Shown here: piece by piece, positions 20,919 to 28,930 of the stretch | Numbering within the stretch: position 1 is the first letter of the stretch | How the letters are laid out: every line of letters starts with the position of its first letter | DNA from: Niabella drilacis | GTDB lineage: Bacteria; Bacteroidota; Bacteroidia; Chitinophagales; Chitinophagaceae | Assembly (NCBI RefSeq): GCF_900101395.1 | Contig: NZ_FMZO01000007.1 | Coordinates: 124,001-188,000 of the forward strand | DNA length: 64,000 nt | Reading direction: 5' to 3' | Position numbers and translations under genes: made by a program | The notes under the pieces: generated by a model | Told to the model about the DNA's origin: nothing | Seen by the model: the letters and a program-made list of their open reading frames with translations, nothing else | Database searches by the model: none

Positions 20919-21770
20919 TTATTGGGCTTTGCCTCCTTGGTTGCCTTGGCCACCCAGCCAAAGCAGCGTATTCAGCACCAGCTGATTTTGTACGGGGTTT
21001 GTAAATGTAAACGATAATTCCTGGTTGGTATGGTGTTCATAATCGATATCGTTATGTCCCATGTTAAAGTACACCATACGATATTTTTTATTGCTCCATA
21101 CCGCCGGGTAATATCCGCAGTGCCATATCTCCTGCGGTTTGGGACCCGTGCCCAGCGGAAAGCTGCTGGAATCGATGGACAAGAGGATATCAATGTCCGG
21201 ATTTTTCCGGAGGTCGTGTTGCCAGCGGTACCATTCATTGGGCGCGGTGCGGAATGAGGCCGGTATTCCCTTTAACGCGGGGTGTTTTTTCAATTCCGTT
21301 TTTAAAACGGCGGCAGTCGGGCGCCAGGTATTGCTTACATAGTTGCCGGAACCCAGGAACTGGTTGTGGTACCAGGGCCAGTTATCGGGAACGGCTGATC
21401 CCGGCAGGGCAAATGCGGCAAAATGAAAACCCATCCAGCCGCCTCCCCGCTGCATATAGGCTTCAAATGCTTTTCGCTGCTCCGGCGTTTCGGGCCGGGT
21501 ATCGAGGAAGAGTACAACATGATACCGGGCAAGAAATGTATCATTGAGGTTATTCCAGTTATTGGTGGAATCGTACCGGAAATGATATTTCAGTGCCATT
21601 GCCGGGAACCACTTGTTGGCCTCGTGCACAAAACTGATATGTGCCGGGTCATTCCGGGCCGTAAAAAAAGCGATTACCTTAAATGCAGGCTGATCTTTTT
21701 GTGCCGGGCATTGATGAATAACCCCCAGGGTCGCAAAAAGAAAGAGAAAAAGTCTTTGAATCGTTTTCAT
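20919..21770 (-). CDS. ThuA-like domain protein, secreted
   Basis: This 283-aa ThuA-like (PF06283) class-I-glutamine-amidotransferase-fold protein has a signal peptide M-K-T-I-Q-R-L-F-L-F-L-F...P-A-Q. The family marks are V-I-A-F-F-T-A-R-N-D, H-V-V-L-F-L-D-T-R-P, G-G-G-W-M-G-F-H-F-A and the C-terminal N-M-G-H-N-D-I-D-Y. Named for trehalose utilisation, such proteins are widespread in sugar-catabolic clusters, but the activity is not settled. The C-terminus ends in a Gly/Gln-rich tail. No trehalose genes are nearby. Confidence 0.85.
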   Translation of the reverse strand: MKTIQRLFLFLFATLGVIHQCPAQKDQPAFKVIAFFTARNDPAHISFVHEANKWFPAMALKYHFRYDSTNNWNNLNDTFLARYHVVLFLDTRPETPEQRKAFEAYMQRGGGWMGFHFAAFALPGSAVPDNWPWYHNQFLGSGNYVSNTWRPTAAVLKTELKKHPALKGIPASFRTAPNEWYRWQHDLRKNPDIDILLSIDSSSFPLGTGPKPQEIWHCGYYPAVWSNKKYRMVYFNMGHNDIDYEHHTNQELSFTFTNPVQNQLVLNTLLWLGGQGNQGGKAQ

Positions 21771-21871
21771 TTGTTCCGGGCAATCGCGGGGAAATAAAAC
21801 CAGCAGGATGCCGGCTATAAACGCGGAGCTGATCCCCCAGGTCCTGCGTTTCCTATCTCATATCCGGTATC

Positions 21872-22285
21872 TCAAGCCCAGGCGCCCCAGTCGATATTTA
21901 TTTCAATATCCGGGTGCAGGCTTTTGGCAACCGGGCAGGTATAGCCGGTCCGTTTCAGGATGTCGATGGTTTTAGCATCGATCACGGCCAGGTTTTCCGG
22001 GATATGTACCTTCAGGTCGATACCGCTTACCCGCCGGGGATCGGCAGCCATCTTCTTCAGTACTTCTATCTTTACATCGTTCAGGTCAAAGTCCATGGTA
22101 CGGGCTTTGATGCCCATTACGGTGATCATACAGGCGGCAAGGCTGGTCGCCAGGAGGTCGGTAGGGGAAAACCGTTCACCTTTTCCCTTATTGTCAACAG
22201 GGGCATCGGTTTCAAAATGCGATCCGCTTTTTAAGTGGGTACAGGTGGTGCGCAGATCGCCGTTGTATAGAACTTCTGAGGTCAT
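21872..22285 (-). CDS. OsmC family peroxiredoxin-like protein
   Basis: This 137-aa protein matches OsmC/YhfA: P-T-D-L-L-A-T-S-L-A-A-C-M-I-T-V-M-G with the first reactive Cys, and G-Y-T-C-P-V-A-K-S-L with the second. OsmC proteins reduce organic hydroperoxides using this Cys pair. A TATCTTTA -7-like box (22305-22312 on this strand) is 20 bp upstream. The first copy of the palindromic repeat starts at 22322, just beyond the promoter. Confidence 0.9.
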   Translation of the reverse strand: MTSEVLYNGDLRTTCTHLKSGSHFETDAPVDNKGKGERFSPTDLLATSLAACMITVMGIKARTMDFDLNDVKIEVLKKMAADPRRVSGIDLKVHIPENLAVIDAKTIDILKRTGYTCPVAKSLHPDIEINIDWGAWA

Positions 22286-22321
22286 TGTGAATTTGTTTAG
22301 GGTCTAAAGATAGTTTTTTTG

Positions 22322-22375
22322 CGATCGCCGCGGGCGATAAAATAATCGTGTGCGACTGCAAGTCGCACACAGCGG
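22322..22375. repeat. Bipartite palindromic repeat, copy 1
   Basis: The element has two adjacent hairpins: ATCGCC-GCG-GGCGAT (22324-22338) and a perfect 10-bp stem GTGTGCGACT-GCA-AGTCGCACAC (22348-22370). A related direct copy is at 24231-24283, with the first 18 bp identical. It resembles REP-type intergenic palindromes. The two copies bracket the region 22.4-24.2 kb. Confidence 0.7.
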
Positions 22376-22398
22376 GGATAACAGAAGTTTTGACTTAG

Positions 22399-23181
22399 TT
22401 ATTTTTTCAATAATATGTTGTTGATAATATTAGAATAACTTGATTTTATATCATCGTGTTTGGTACTCTCTTTCTGTCCTTCATCGGTAAGGAATTTTAG
22501 CAGAATATTAGGTCTTGCCGATGGATGTTTTAGGTTCTTATAGGCTATGTCGGTCTGTTTAATGATTGATTTAAAAAAGAAATCTGCGAGATGCCCCAAA
22601 CTAATAATTAAGTCGGGATTTATAATCTCTAATTCTTTTAAGAGAATCAATCTGAAATGATTTTTTTCTTCAGAAAATATATCGTAGCTTCTTCTCGCAC
22701 CTTTGTCTAACTTGAAATAGATTTTGAAAATGTCTGTTAAGTATATAAAATTTTTTTCAGAGAGTTGCTTGGCGAATGCATACTTTTTGACTTTTGGAGT
22801 AGCAGAGTTATGGAACCCGTAGGGTGTACCTATGATTACATTGTTTTTCTTGTCTGAATTTTTAAATGCAACCTCATTGCGAAGTGGATCAATACCTACT
22901 ATCATGATCCTTTTACCAGAATTGTAATCTCCAAACCAAGAAGGAAAGTCAATTCCAAACAAGGAGCCATTCGATCGGTTTTTTTCAGTAAGAATGCTGG
23001 GATTTATTCGATCGACATCCAAAACTTTATCATTGTGTTTTTCATTATTGTCGTAGTTATTGGACCATGTACTATAAATTGCTTTAACTTCTTCTGGATT
23101 CATTGTTATTATTTTCTCTTGGATTAGATTAAAGAGTTCGATAGATTTAGGGAAGTCCTTGCAGAATTGGGTTGTAATCAT
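22399..23181 (-). CDS. Uracil-DNA-glycosylase-superfamily-like protein
   Basis: This 260-aa cytoplasmic protein has features reminiscent of the UDG fold: R-I-M-I-V-G-I-D-P-L-R-N in the place of the first UDG motif, L-I-I-S-L-G-H-L-A-D in the middle, and L-K-H-P-S-A-R-P-N, resembling the H-P-S second motif. It is unusually Lys/Asn/Ile-rich and its DNA is markedly more AT-rich than the neighbours, which suggests recent acquisition. A second Met at codon 27 (23103) could be the start. UDG-like activity is inference; it could be an inactive or differently targeted relative. Confidence 0.6.
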   Translation of the reverse strand: MITTQFCKDFPKSIELFNLIQEKIITMNPEEVKAIYSTWSNNYDNNEKHNDKVLDVDRINPSILTEKNRSNGSLFGIDFPSWFGDYNSGKRIMIVGIDPLRNEVAFKNSDKKNNVIIGTPYGFHNSATPKVKKYAFAKQLSEKNFIYLTDIFKIYFKLDKGARRSYDIFSEEKNHFRLILLKELEIINPDLIISLGHLADFFFKSIIKQTDIAYKNLKHPSARPNILLKFLTDEGQKESTKHDDIKSSYSNIINNILLKK

Positions 23182-23538
23182 AAATTTTTAGAAAGTATTA
23201 GTAGGTAAAAGTGAAATGAAGTACATAGATCGTTTCTCCATAGATTATTGCGATCAATGTCGCTCCCGTTTTTCTCCTGTTCAAGAAGCAGCCCGTGCAA
23301 TATCTTTGAGAAGCTGTTTTGAAATTAAGGTGCGAAGAATAATTGATGGTCGCAGTTATTAAGGAATTATAACGTTCTTAATGTTGAATGTATATATATT
23401 ATTGATTAAGATTTCAAATTGTTATTTTGGTTGTTTTAGAATTCAGACGCATTTAATTTTCCCTCAAAGTAGTCATAATAAAGATAAAAAGAAACTTTTG
23501 GTTGTACAAAAAGTTCATGAAGTTATTTAGAATGGTGC
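23182..23538. other. AT-rich intergenic region in the island
   Basis: The stretch is strongly AT-rich, including a TATATATATT run near 23390. It holds one small frame (23216-23362, listed separately) and otherwise no gene was recognised. It is the likely promoter region for the UDG-like gene. Confidence 0.5.
23216..23362 (+). CDS. Possible 48-aa protein, unrecognised
   Basis: An ATG frame of 48 codons is divergent from the UDG-like gene, 34 bp away. The peptide has a C-x-x-C pair (Y-C-D-Q-C-R) near residue 12, a helix-like middle (P-V-Q-E-A-A-R-A-I-S-L-R) and a basic end. It could be a short Cys-containing protein or a remnant of a longer one. Nothing beyond the frame and its position supports it. 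Confidence 0.25.
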   Translation: MKYIDRFSIDYCDQCRSRFSPVQEAARAISLRSCFEIKVRRIIDGRSY

Positions 23539-24144
23539 CTAATACATCCTTTCAAACTCAGCAGCCCCCTTTGGTTTATAAAAGGCAAAACCTTCTGTTG
23601 TATACACCAGCTCAGCGCCAAGAGTCCCCAGGGGCCTGAATGAATCGTCTGTTATCAGCTTGTTTTTCAGCTTCGGGTTATTAGCAATAAGCCCGGCCAG
23701 CAGGTTTCTTAAAGGGAGCATAGAACCGCAGACCAGGAATATTTTATATGCCGGCGCCATGGTAAGCAGGCGGGCAAGGCGCTGGCTGTATTTCTTTTTA
23801 TTGGTCAGCCGTACCCAGCTCCAGATGTCTTCAATCAGTACAAAGATGGCGCTCGGGGTATTGGGGTACTCCCGTTTTTGCCTGGTGATAAGCTTTCTGT
23901 GGATCATTTCTATCAATACTGCCTCGTTTTCCGTTATCGCATTTTTGCAATACCTGGAAAGCTGCATTTTTAATGCCTCCGATGCTGATAAAAATAGTTG
24001 TACAGAATGATCCGGACTTTTTGCCATATCAGCAAAGAGACCGCCTATTTGATGCTCTTCTGTATACGAAACAAATAAATGGGTGCCCTCCAGATGAATG
24101 GTTACAGCATTGCCATTGCTTCGCCTTCCGATCACGATTTTCAT
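23539..24144 (-). CDS. FtsK/HerA-like protein with degenerate P-loop
   Basis: The 201 residues align by eye, in order, with the FtsK motor domain. G-R-R-S-N-G-N-A-V-T-I-H-L matches the G-K-D-x-x-G-x-P-V-x-x-D-L lead-in, and T-H-L-F-V-S-Y-T matches P-H-L-L-V-A-G-T. A-I-F-V-L-I-E-D-I-W matches Walker B. N-L-L-A-G-L-I-A-N-N-P matches the V-I-T-G-L-I-K-A-N-I-P segment, and L-G-T-L-G-A-E-L-V-Y-T-T-E-G-F-A-F-Y matches G-G-A-E-x-L-L-G-x-G-D-M-L-Y. The Walker A G-x-x-G-x-G-K-S is absent (E-E-H-Q-I-G-G instead) and about 250 residues of a full motor are missing or shortened. An ATPase-dead relative is likely. Base composition resembles the host genome, unlike the adjacent UDG-like gene. Confidence 0.6.
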   Translation of the reverse strand: MKIVIGRRSNGNAVTIHLEGTHLFVSYTEEHQIGGLFADMAKSPDHSVQLFLSASEALKMQLSRYCKNAITENEAVLIEMIHRKLITRQKREYPNTPSAIFVLIEDIWSWVRLTNKKKYSQRLARLLTMAPAYKIFLVCGSMLPLRNLLAGLIANNPKLKNKLITDDSFRPLGTLGAELVYTTEGFAFYKPKGAAEFERMY

Positions 24145-24230
24145 ATGGACAGTATAATACTGCGCGCCGGGGCAATTGTTTCATTTTTGGGGCTGAATTT
24201 TAAAAAAAGTTGACGGCAAAGCTGGTTTTA

Positions 24231-24283
24231 CGATCGCCGCGGGCGATAGACAGTCAGACGCGGCTGCAAATCGCATGCAGCGG
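24231..24283. repeat. Bipartite palindromic repeat, copy 2
   Basis: This is the same orientation as copy 1 at 22322. The first 18 bases (CGATCGCCGCGGGCGATA) are identical and the second hairpin is diverged (GCGGCTGCAAATCGC against GCGACTGCAAGTCGC), with similar spacing and a shared AGCGG end. Together the copies bracket about 1.85 kb containing the UDG-like and FtsK-like genes. Confidence 0.65.
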
Positions 24284-24369
24284 CGTAGTGACCCGGCCAC
24301 AGTTGCAGGGAGGAAACAGTACTTTGTTGTTAAGGACGAACAAATTGCTGCCACCTGTTGTTAGTAGAT

Positions 24370-24420
24370 GGGCTGCCCGATGCGCAGGGTTTAGCCACGC
24401 AAAAGGCGTGGCCGCAGCCC
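24370..24420. promoter_or_regulatory. Nested hairpin element upstream of lipA
   Basis: The outer arms GGGCTGC (24370-24376) and GCAGCCC (24414-24420) enclose an inner perfect hairpin GCCACGC-AAAAG-GCGTGGC (24394-24412). It lies about 90 bp before the lipA start. A cis-regulatory RNA, or a further degenerate palindromic repeat, are both possible. Confidence 0.4.
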
Positions 24421-24510
24421 GGAGCAGCGGGAACTGCAGCCGGGGCCTGTGCTGCCGCCCACAGCCCCAAAATGAAAGATAGTGATGATAAATTGTAGTA
24501 TTTTCGCACC

Positions 24511-25422
24511 ATGATCGAATTACCGGTAACAACGAAGATAAAGAAGCCCGACTGGCTGCGCGTAAAACTGCCCATTGGCGAAAGCTATAAGCATGTGCGT
24601 GGCCTGGTGGATCAGCATAAACTGCATACGATCTGTGAAAGCGGCAACTGCCCCAATATGGGTGAGTGCTGGGGGGAAGGGACCGCCACTTTTATGATCC
24701 TGGGAAATATCTGCACCCGCAGCTGCGGATTTTGTGCAGTGGCCACCGGCCGCCCCGAAGCGGTGGACTATGACGAGCCGCAACGGGTGGCGGAAGCGAT
24801 TTACCTCATGAAGGTAAAACATGCCGTGATCACATCGGTAGACCGGGATGAACTGAAGGACGGAGGTGCGGGGATCTGGTTTAATACCATCCGTGCCGTA
24901 AAAGCACTGAATCCCCAAACGACCCTGGAAACCCTGATCCCCGATTTTAAAGGGAAAAAAGAAGATATTCAAACGGTGATGGAAGCCGCACCGGAAGTGA
25001 TCTCCCATAATATTGAAACGGTGGAGCGGCTCACCAGGCAGGTACGCATCCAGGCTAAATACTGGCGCAGTATGGAAGTGATCCGGACCCTGAAAGAAGG
25101 CGGCGCCCGCACCAAAAGCGGCATCATGCTGGGGTTGGGCGAAAGCCGGGAGGAAGTGCTGCAAACCCTGCGGAACCTGAAAGACAATGGCTGCGATGTG
25201 GTCACCATTGGCCAATACCTGCAACCTACGCCCAAACACCTGCCGGTACAGCGCTTCGTGCATCCGGACGAATTTGCGTTTTATAAGGATGCCGGTTATG
25301 AAATGGGACTGGACTATGTGGAAAGCGGGCCCCTGGTGCGTTCTTCTTACCATAGTGACCGGCATGTACATCCGGGCCTGGGCCGGATACAGTGGGAGGA
25401 AAGCAAGCGGATGGTGGGATAG
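24511..25422 (+). CDS. lipA: Lipoyl synthase
   Basis: This 303-aa radical-SAM enzyme inserts two sulfurs into octanoyl groups on lipoyl-dependent enzyme subunits. The auxiliary cluster cysteines are C42, C47 and C53 ([12 protein letters not shown]), and the radical-SAM cluster is C68, C72 and C75 (C-T-R-S-C-G-F-C). The C-terminal G-P-L-V-R-S-S-Y-H supplies the conserved Ser ligand. Length is standard. No lipB or 2-oxoacid dehydrogenase gene is adjacent. A clean terminator follows, so it is probably monocistronic. Confidence 0.97.
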   Translation: MIELPVTTKIKKPDWLRVKLPIGESYKHVRGLVDQHKLHTICESGNCPNMGECWGEGTATFMILGNICTRSCGFCAVATGRPEAVDYDEPQRVAEAIYLMKVKHAVITSVDRDELKDGGAGIWFNTIRAVKALNPQTTLETLIPDFKGKKEDIQTVMEAAPEVISHNIETVERLTRQVRIQAKYWRSMEVIRTLKEGGARTKSGIMLGLGESREEVLQTLRNLKDNGCDVVTIGQYLQPTPKHLPVQRFVHPDEFAFYKDAGYEMGLDYVESGPLVRSSYHSDRHVHPGLGRIQWEESKRMVG

Positions 25423-25443
25423 CCGTTCGGTAATATAATTGAC

Positions 25444-25473
25444 AAAGCCACCGGGAGTCCTGGTGGCTTTTTT
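25444..25473 (+). terminator. Intrinsic terminator of lipA
   Basis: A 12-bp stem AAAGCCACCGGG / CCTGGTGGCTTT (one G-U pair) with an AGT loop is followed by six or more T residues, 22 bp after the lipA stop. Confidence 0.9.
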
Positions 25474-25687
25474 ATTACAATGAATCTCCAATCTGCGCAT
25501 CTGTGGCTGGAATGATTTATTAGCCGCTGATTCGCTGATTATTTATATAATAGTTAACGTTCCGGCCAACGCTTTCCGCACCCTGTAAACCGCCACTTAA
25601 TCTAGGTTATTTTTTAAGACCAGCACTTGTGGTTGCTTTGCACCTGCATTTGTAAAGCAGTATATGTTCTTAAAAAATTATCAACAG

Positions 25688-26260
25688 ATGAAAAAAATTT
25701 TCTTATTCCTCGGGCTTTCAATATTCAGTATCCAGTTATTGGCCCAAACCACCTGGTCGGCCGACCCCATGCACTCTTCGGTCAATTTTACCATTAAACA
25801 TATGGGGATCAGTTTTGTGACAGGCAAATTTGATCAGTTCCGGGGGACCCTCGAAACATCAAAAGCAGATTTTTCCGATGCAAAGATCCATTTTACGGTA
25901 GCTACAGCCAGCATCAATACCGGCGTGGCTCCCCGCGATAAGCACCTGAAAACCGCGGATTTTTTTGAGGTGGAAAAGTTCCCGGAAATGAAATTTGTAA
26001 GCACAGGGTTTCAAAAGAAAACGGGCAACCGGTATGCCCTTAAAGGCAATCTTACTATTAAAGATGTTACAAAACCCGTTGTTCTGGAGGCAATTTATGG
26101 CGGAAAAACAAAGAACCAGATGGGTAAAGAAGTGATCGGTTTTCAGACTTCACTGAAGATCAATCGGTTTGACTATCATATCCTTTTTGATCCGACAGGC
26201 CAGGCAGTGGCAAGGGACGTGGAGGTAAGGATCTACCTGGAGCTGCAGCCACAGCAATAG
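25688..26260 (+). CDS. YceI family lipocalin-like protein, periplasmic
   Basis: This 190-aa YceI-like beta-barrel protein carries a signal peptide (M-K-K-I-F-L-F-L-G...L-L-A-Q). The diagnostic segments are W-S-A-D-P-M-H-S-S-V-N-F-T-I-K-H-M, the F-R-G-T-L pattern, and the H-L-K-T-A-D-F-F-E-V-E-K-F-P-E-M-K-F motif. YceI proteins bind isoprenoid or other lipophilic ligands in the periplasm. The start at 25688 is preferred to the in-frame ATG at 25664, which adds eight residues before the signal peptide. Confidence 0.92.
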   Translation: MKKIFLFLGLSIFSIQLLAQTTWSADPMHSSVNFTIKHMGISFVTGKFDQFRGTLETSKADFSDAKIHFTVATASINTGVAPRDKHLKTADFFEVEKFPEMKFVSTGFQKKTGNRYALKGNLTIKDVTKPVVLEAIYGGKTKNQMGKEVIGFQTSLKINRFDYHILFDPTGQAVARDVEVRIYLELQPQQ

Positions 26261-26321
26261 GAGCTTGCCTTTGTGGCATGGATGTTTTTTATTTTTTTAA
26301 ATGATTTTCAAATACAGGACT

Positions 26322-26954
26322 ATGAAAATAATCGAACAACTCAACTGGCGGTATGCCACCAAGGCGATGGACGGGAGGCGCATTCCGGAGGACAAGATCG
26401 GGAGGATTTTAGAGGCAGCCCGGCTGGCACCTTCTTCCAACGGGTTGCAGCCGTTTGAGATTATTGTGATCAGCAACCAGGAGTTAAAGGAAAAGATCCG
26501 ACCGGCGGCGTTCGATCAGCAGCAAATTACCGGCTGCTCGCATCTTTTGGTATTTGCGGCCTGGGATCAGTATACGCCCGGAAGGATCGATGCATTTATT
26601 GAGCATACAGCCAGGGAAAGAGGGGGCGACCCGGAGCGGCTGGAGCGACACCGGCAATCATTGCTTAACAACTTCGGAAGCATGGATAAAGACAGGGGCT
26701 ACGCTCATGCTGCCCGGCAGGCTTACCTCTCACTGGGAGTAACGATCGTTGCGGCGGCAGCGGAAGGCGTGGATGGCACTCCTATGGAAGGATTTGATCC
26801 GGTACAACTGGATGAGATCCTGGGGCTGAAACAAAAAGGATTGCGGAGCGCAGTGATCATCGCCCTGGGATACAGAGATACAGAAAAAGACTGGCTGGTC
26901 AATCTTAAGAAAGTCAGGAAACATAAGGACCAGTTCATTACAGAATTGAACTAA
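26322..26954 (+). CDS. NAD(P)H-dependent nitroreductase family oxidoreductase
   Basis: This 210-aa FMN protein is of the NfsB/YfkO type. R-Y-A-T-K-A-M-D-G-R-R-I begins the phosphate-binding region, A-A-R-L-A-P-S-S-N-G-L-Q-P-F binds FMN, and R-Q-A-Y-L-S-L-G-V-T-I-V-A-A-A-A-E-G-V-D-G-T-P-M-E-G-F is the core helix. The closing I-I-A-L-G-Y-R-D segment is conserved. Such enzymes reduce nitro or quinone compounds using NAD(P)H. It is cytoplasmic, 61 bp after the YceI gene. Confidence 0.9.
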   Translation: MKIIEQLNWRYATKAMDGRRIPEDKIGRILEAARLAPSSNGLQPFEIIVISNQELKEKIRPAAFDQQQITGCSHLLVFAAWDQYTPGRIDAFIEHTARERGGDPERLERHRQSLLNNFGSMDKDRGYAHAARQAYLSLGVTIVAAAAEGVDGTPMEGFDPVQLDEILGLKQKGLRSAVIIALGYRDTEKDWLVNLKKVRKHKDQFITELN

Positions 26955-26977
26955 GTTGTAAGTGTTGGTTGTGGTTA

Positions 26978-27014
26978 AAGCCTGGCCCGGTTATTCCGGT
27001 GCCAGGCTTGTTTT
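26978..27014. terminator. Intrinsic terminator of the nitroreductase gene
   Basis: A stem AAGCCTGGC / GCCAGGCTT with an inner CCGG pair is followed by GTTTT. It lies between convergent genes. Confidence 0.7.
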
Positions 27015-27033
27015 ATGGCGGGCAAGGTCCGTT

Positions 27034-28260
27034 TTACGGGTAGCCCAGCACCGAACGGGCAGCCCGGCCGGCCTTGCTCAATGCCCTTAAACAGCCTTCA
27101 AACCGGGTTTTGCTGGTAAGATCCCAGTAAGGTAACAGTACCACCACAGATACATCGGCAGCAGGGTCGTAAGCCATCATCGAAAGATAGCCTACGGTGG
27201 CGCCGTTATGGCCATATCCCAGGCCTTCGATATGAGAGCAGCCTAAGGAATACCGGCTCCCATCCGTTGGTTTGGCCGGGCCCTCACTGTTTTGCATCAG
27301 TGTAACGGTTTCCGGTTTCAGCACATTACGCCCCTGCATCAGGCTCCGGATATACCTGTTAAGATCCGTCATGGTTCCAATCCCGTTACCTTCAGCTATA
27401 TGACCCGATGCATTTTCCTGGTCCGTAATGATGGTCGTATCCGGAAGCCGGATCATACCCGTAAGATAGGGCGCCGGTAATTGCTTATCGGCAGCGCTTT
27501 CTATAAACCGCACTCCAAGCGGGATCTTAGCGGCCACCCCGGTGATCTTCTCATGCATGTAATCGGCATAGGTCTTGGTTTTACCGGAATGAAAGGAATA
27601 TATTCTTGCAATGATCTCTCCCAGGATGGAGTAGCCGGTATTGGAATAGTGATAGACCGTATTGGGAGGGCCATAGGTAAGATGGTGCTGGGTAAGCACA
27701 TTGATATACTCGGGGGTCGTAAACGGGTGATCCGGATCCAGGGTCATGGCGTGCTCCAGGTAGGTATCCCCGTTAACCGCGTACTGGGTGGTATCATTGG
27801 TAAGATCGTAAACCCCGGCATTGTGCTGTAGCAGCTGCCGGATAGTGATCTCATTCCTGTGCGGAAAATTCCAGGCGGGGTCTGAAGGTACATAAGAAAG
27901 TCCGCTGCCGGGGATCGTTGCGGTGATCTTATCGTCAATATGCAGCCAGCCTTCCTGTTGCATGTTCAGGATAGCCGTAGCGGTGAAATTTTTTGTGTTG
28001 CTTGCAAACCGGAACCAGGTGGTTTCTTTCACCGGTTTCCCGTTCTTTCCCGTGGAAGAGGCGAAGTAGCGGCCGTTGGGCGTCTCGACGAGCACACTGA
28101 TGGAAGGAACCGGAGCGTCCAATGCTTTCTCCAGCGACCGTCGTTCCTGTTCGATGACTGCATTGAGTTTCGATTGAAGAGAAGGGTCTGATTTGCCGCA
28201 GGAAGCTAATGTTTGCAGGCCTATCCAGCAGCTTAAAAATAGTAAGCGGAATGGTTTCAT
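27034..28260 (-). CDS. Class C beta-lactamase-fold serine hydrolase, lipoprotein
   Basis: This 408-aa beta-lactamase/D-Ala-D-Ala carboxypeptidase-like protein (PF00144) has S-N-T-K in A-S-N-T-K-N-F-T as the S-x-x-K nucleophile motif and Y-S-N in Y-H-Y-S-N-T-G-Y as the Y-x-N motif. G-H-N-G-A-T-V-G-Y is in place of the K-T/H-x-G motif. The leader ends L-A-S-C-G, a lipoprotein signal with Cys21. Family members are mostly esterases or peptidases; an antibiotic-resistance role should not be assumed. Confidence 0.9.
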   Translation of the reverse strand: MKPFRLLFLSCWIGLQTLASCGKSDPSLQSKLNAVIEQERRSLEKALDAPVPSISVLVETPNGRYFASSTGKNGKPVKETTWFRFASNTKNFTATAILNMQQEGWLHIDDKITATIPGSGLSYVPSDPAWNFPHRNEITIRQLLQHNAGVYDLTNDTTQYAVNGDTYLEHAMTLDPDHPFTTPEYINVLTQHHLTYGPPNTVYHYSNTGYSILGEIIARIYSFHSGKTKTYADYMHEKITGVAAKIPLGVRFIESAADKQLPAPYLTGMIRLPDTTIITDQENASGHIAEGNGIGTMTDLNRYIRSLMQGRNVLKPETVTLMQNSEGPAKPTDGSRYSLGCSHIEGLGYGHNGATVGYLSMMAYDPAADVSVVVLLPYWDLTSKTRFEGCLRALSKAGRAARSVLGYP

Positions 28261-28627
28261 AAACAGGGTATTTTGAGGTGATGGGCATAATACGGTTTGT
28301 TATGGAGCATTGCAGATATCCGCCCGGGCAGGACCAACCTGATCATCAGGGACTAAAAGCAGCCCGGGACCTGGTCGTATCCTGCGGAACAGTCTTCCGG
28401 TTTATCTGGTAGTACAAATATACAAAGAATTGCAGGTGATCGATCCCCGGGGGGCGGGCAAGTCAGGGTAAACGCATCTAATTACAGCAATGATCAGCTC
28501 CGGAGGGGCGTTGTGTCTGATGGGGCCTGACAATTTTATGCGGAACCGTTTTTTTCTCATTAATGCCTGGCTGCAAACACGGGGCACTTAAGCGCCGGGT
28601 TGTATAAGTTGCTGCTTAAAAGCGGCG

Positions 28628-28696
28628 CTACTTGTTACGTTGGGTATAACCTCCAACAATTAGGAAAATAAGGATAATGAGTATTATTGTAAGCAT
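28628..28696 (-). CDS. Possible 22-aa hydrophobic peptide
   Basis: The frame reads M-L-T-I-I-L-I-I-L-I-F-L-I-V-G-G-Y-T-Q-R-N-K: one transmembrane helix followed by a basic tail. It resembles the N-terminus of small DUF3309-type membrane proteins but stops after 22 residues, where those have about 50. It may be a real mini-protein or the stub of a decayed gene. No promoter box was located. Confidence 0.3.
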   Translation of the reverse strand: MLTIILIILIFLIVGGYTQRNK

Positions 28697-28930
28697 GGCA
28701 GATACATAAAGAGGGATTCACTGACCGGGCAGGTTGGGGTCAGGCTTTCGTTTTTTTAATGAACATCACAACGGAGGCTGTGCCGGTTGCGGAGAAAGTA
28801 ATCTTATACAGCAGATCAGGAAAATCCCACATAAAGATATTTTTTTAAAGATAGGGATTTATCGCGACGAAATGGTCCCGCAGAGCAGGAGCAGGGCTAA
28901 CGCATCTGGATCTTATAAGGGCGTATTTTT

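Larger units (their letters stand above)
24145..24510. other. Intergenic region upstream of lipA
   Basis: No gene was recognised. It holds copy 2 of the palindromic repeat (24231-24283) and a nested hairpin element (24370-24420), and provides the lipA promoter region. No good TAnnTTTG box was found. Confidence 0.5.

Noticed and set aside
23539-24144. Eukaryotic release-factor-like (baeRF-type) identity for this protein
   Set aside because: The order of segments fits the FtsK motor domain instead, including the G-A-E...Y ending.
27034-28260. Antibiotic-resistance beta-lactamase
   Set aside because: Motifs only show the general serine-hydrolase fold, and the lipoprotein leader and context do not suggest resistance.
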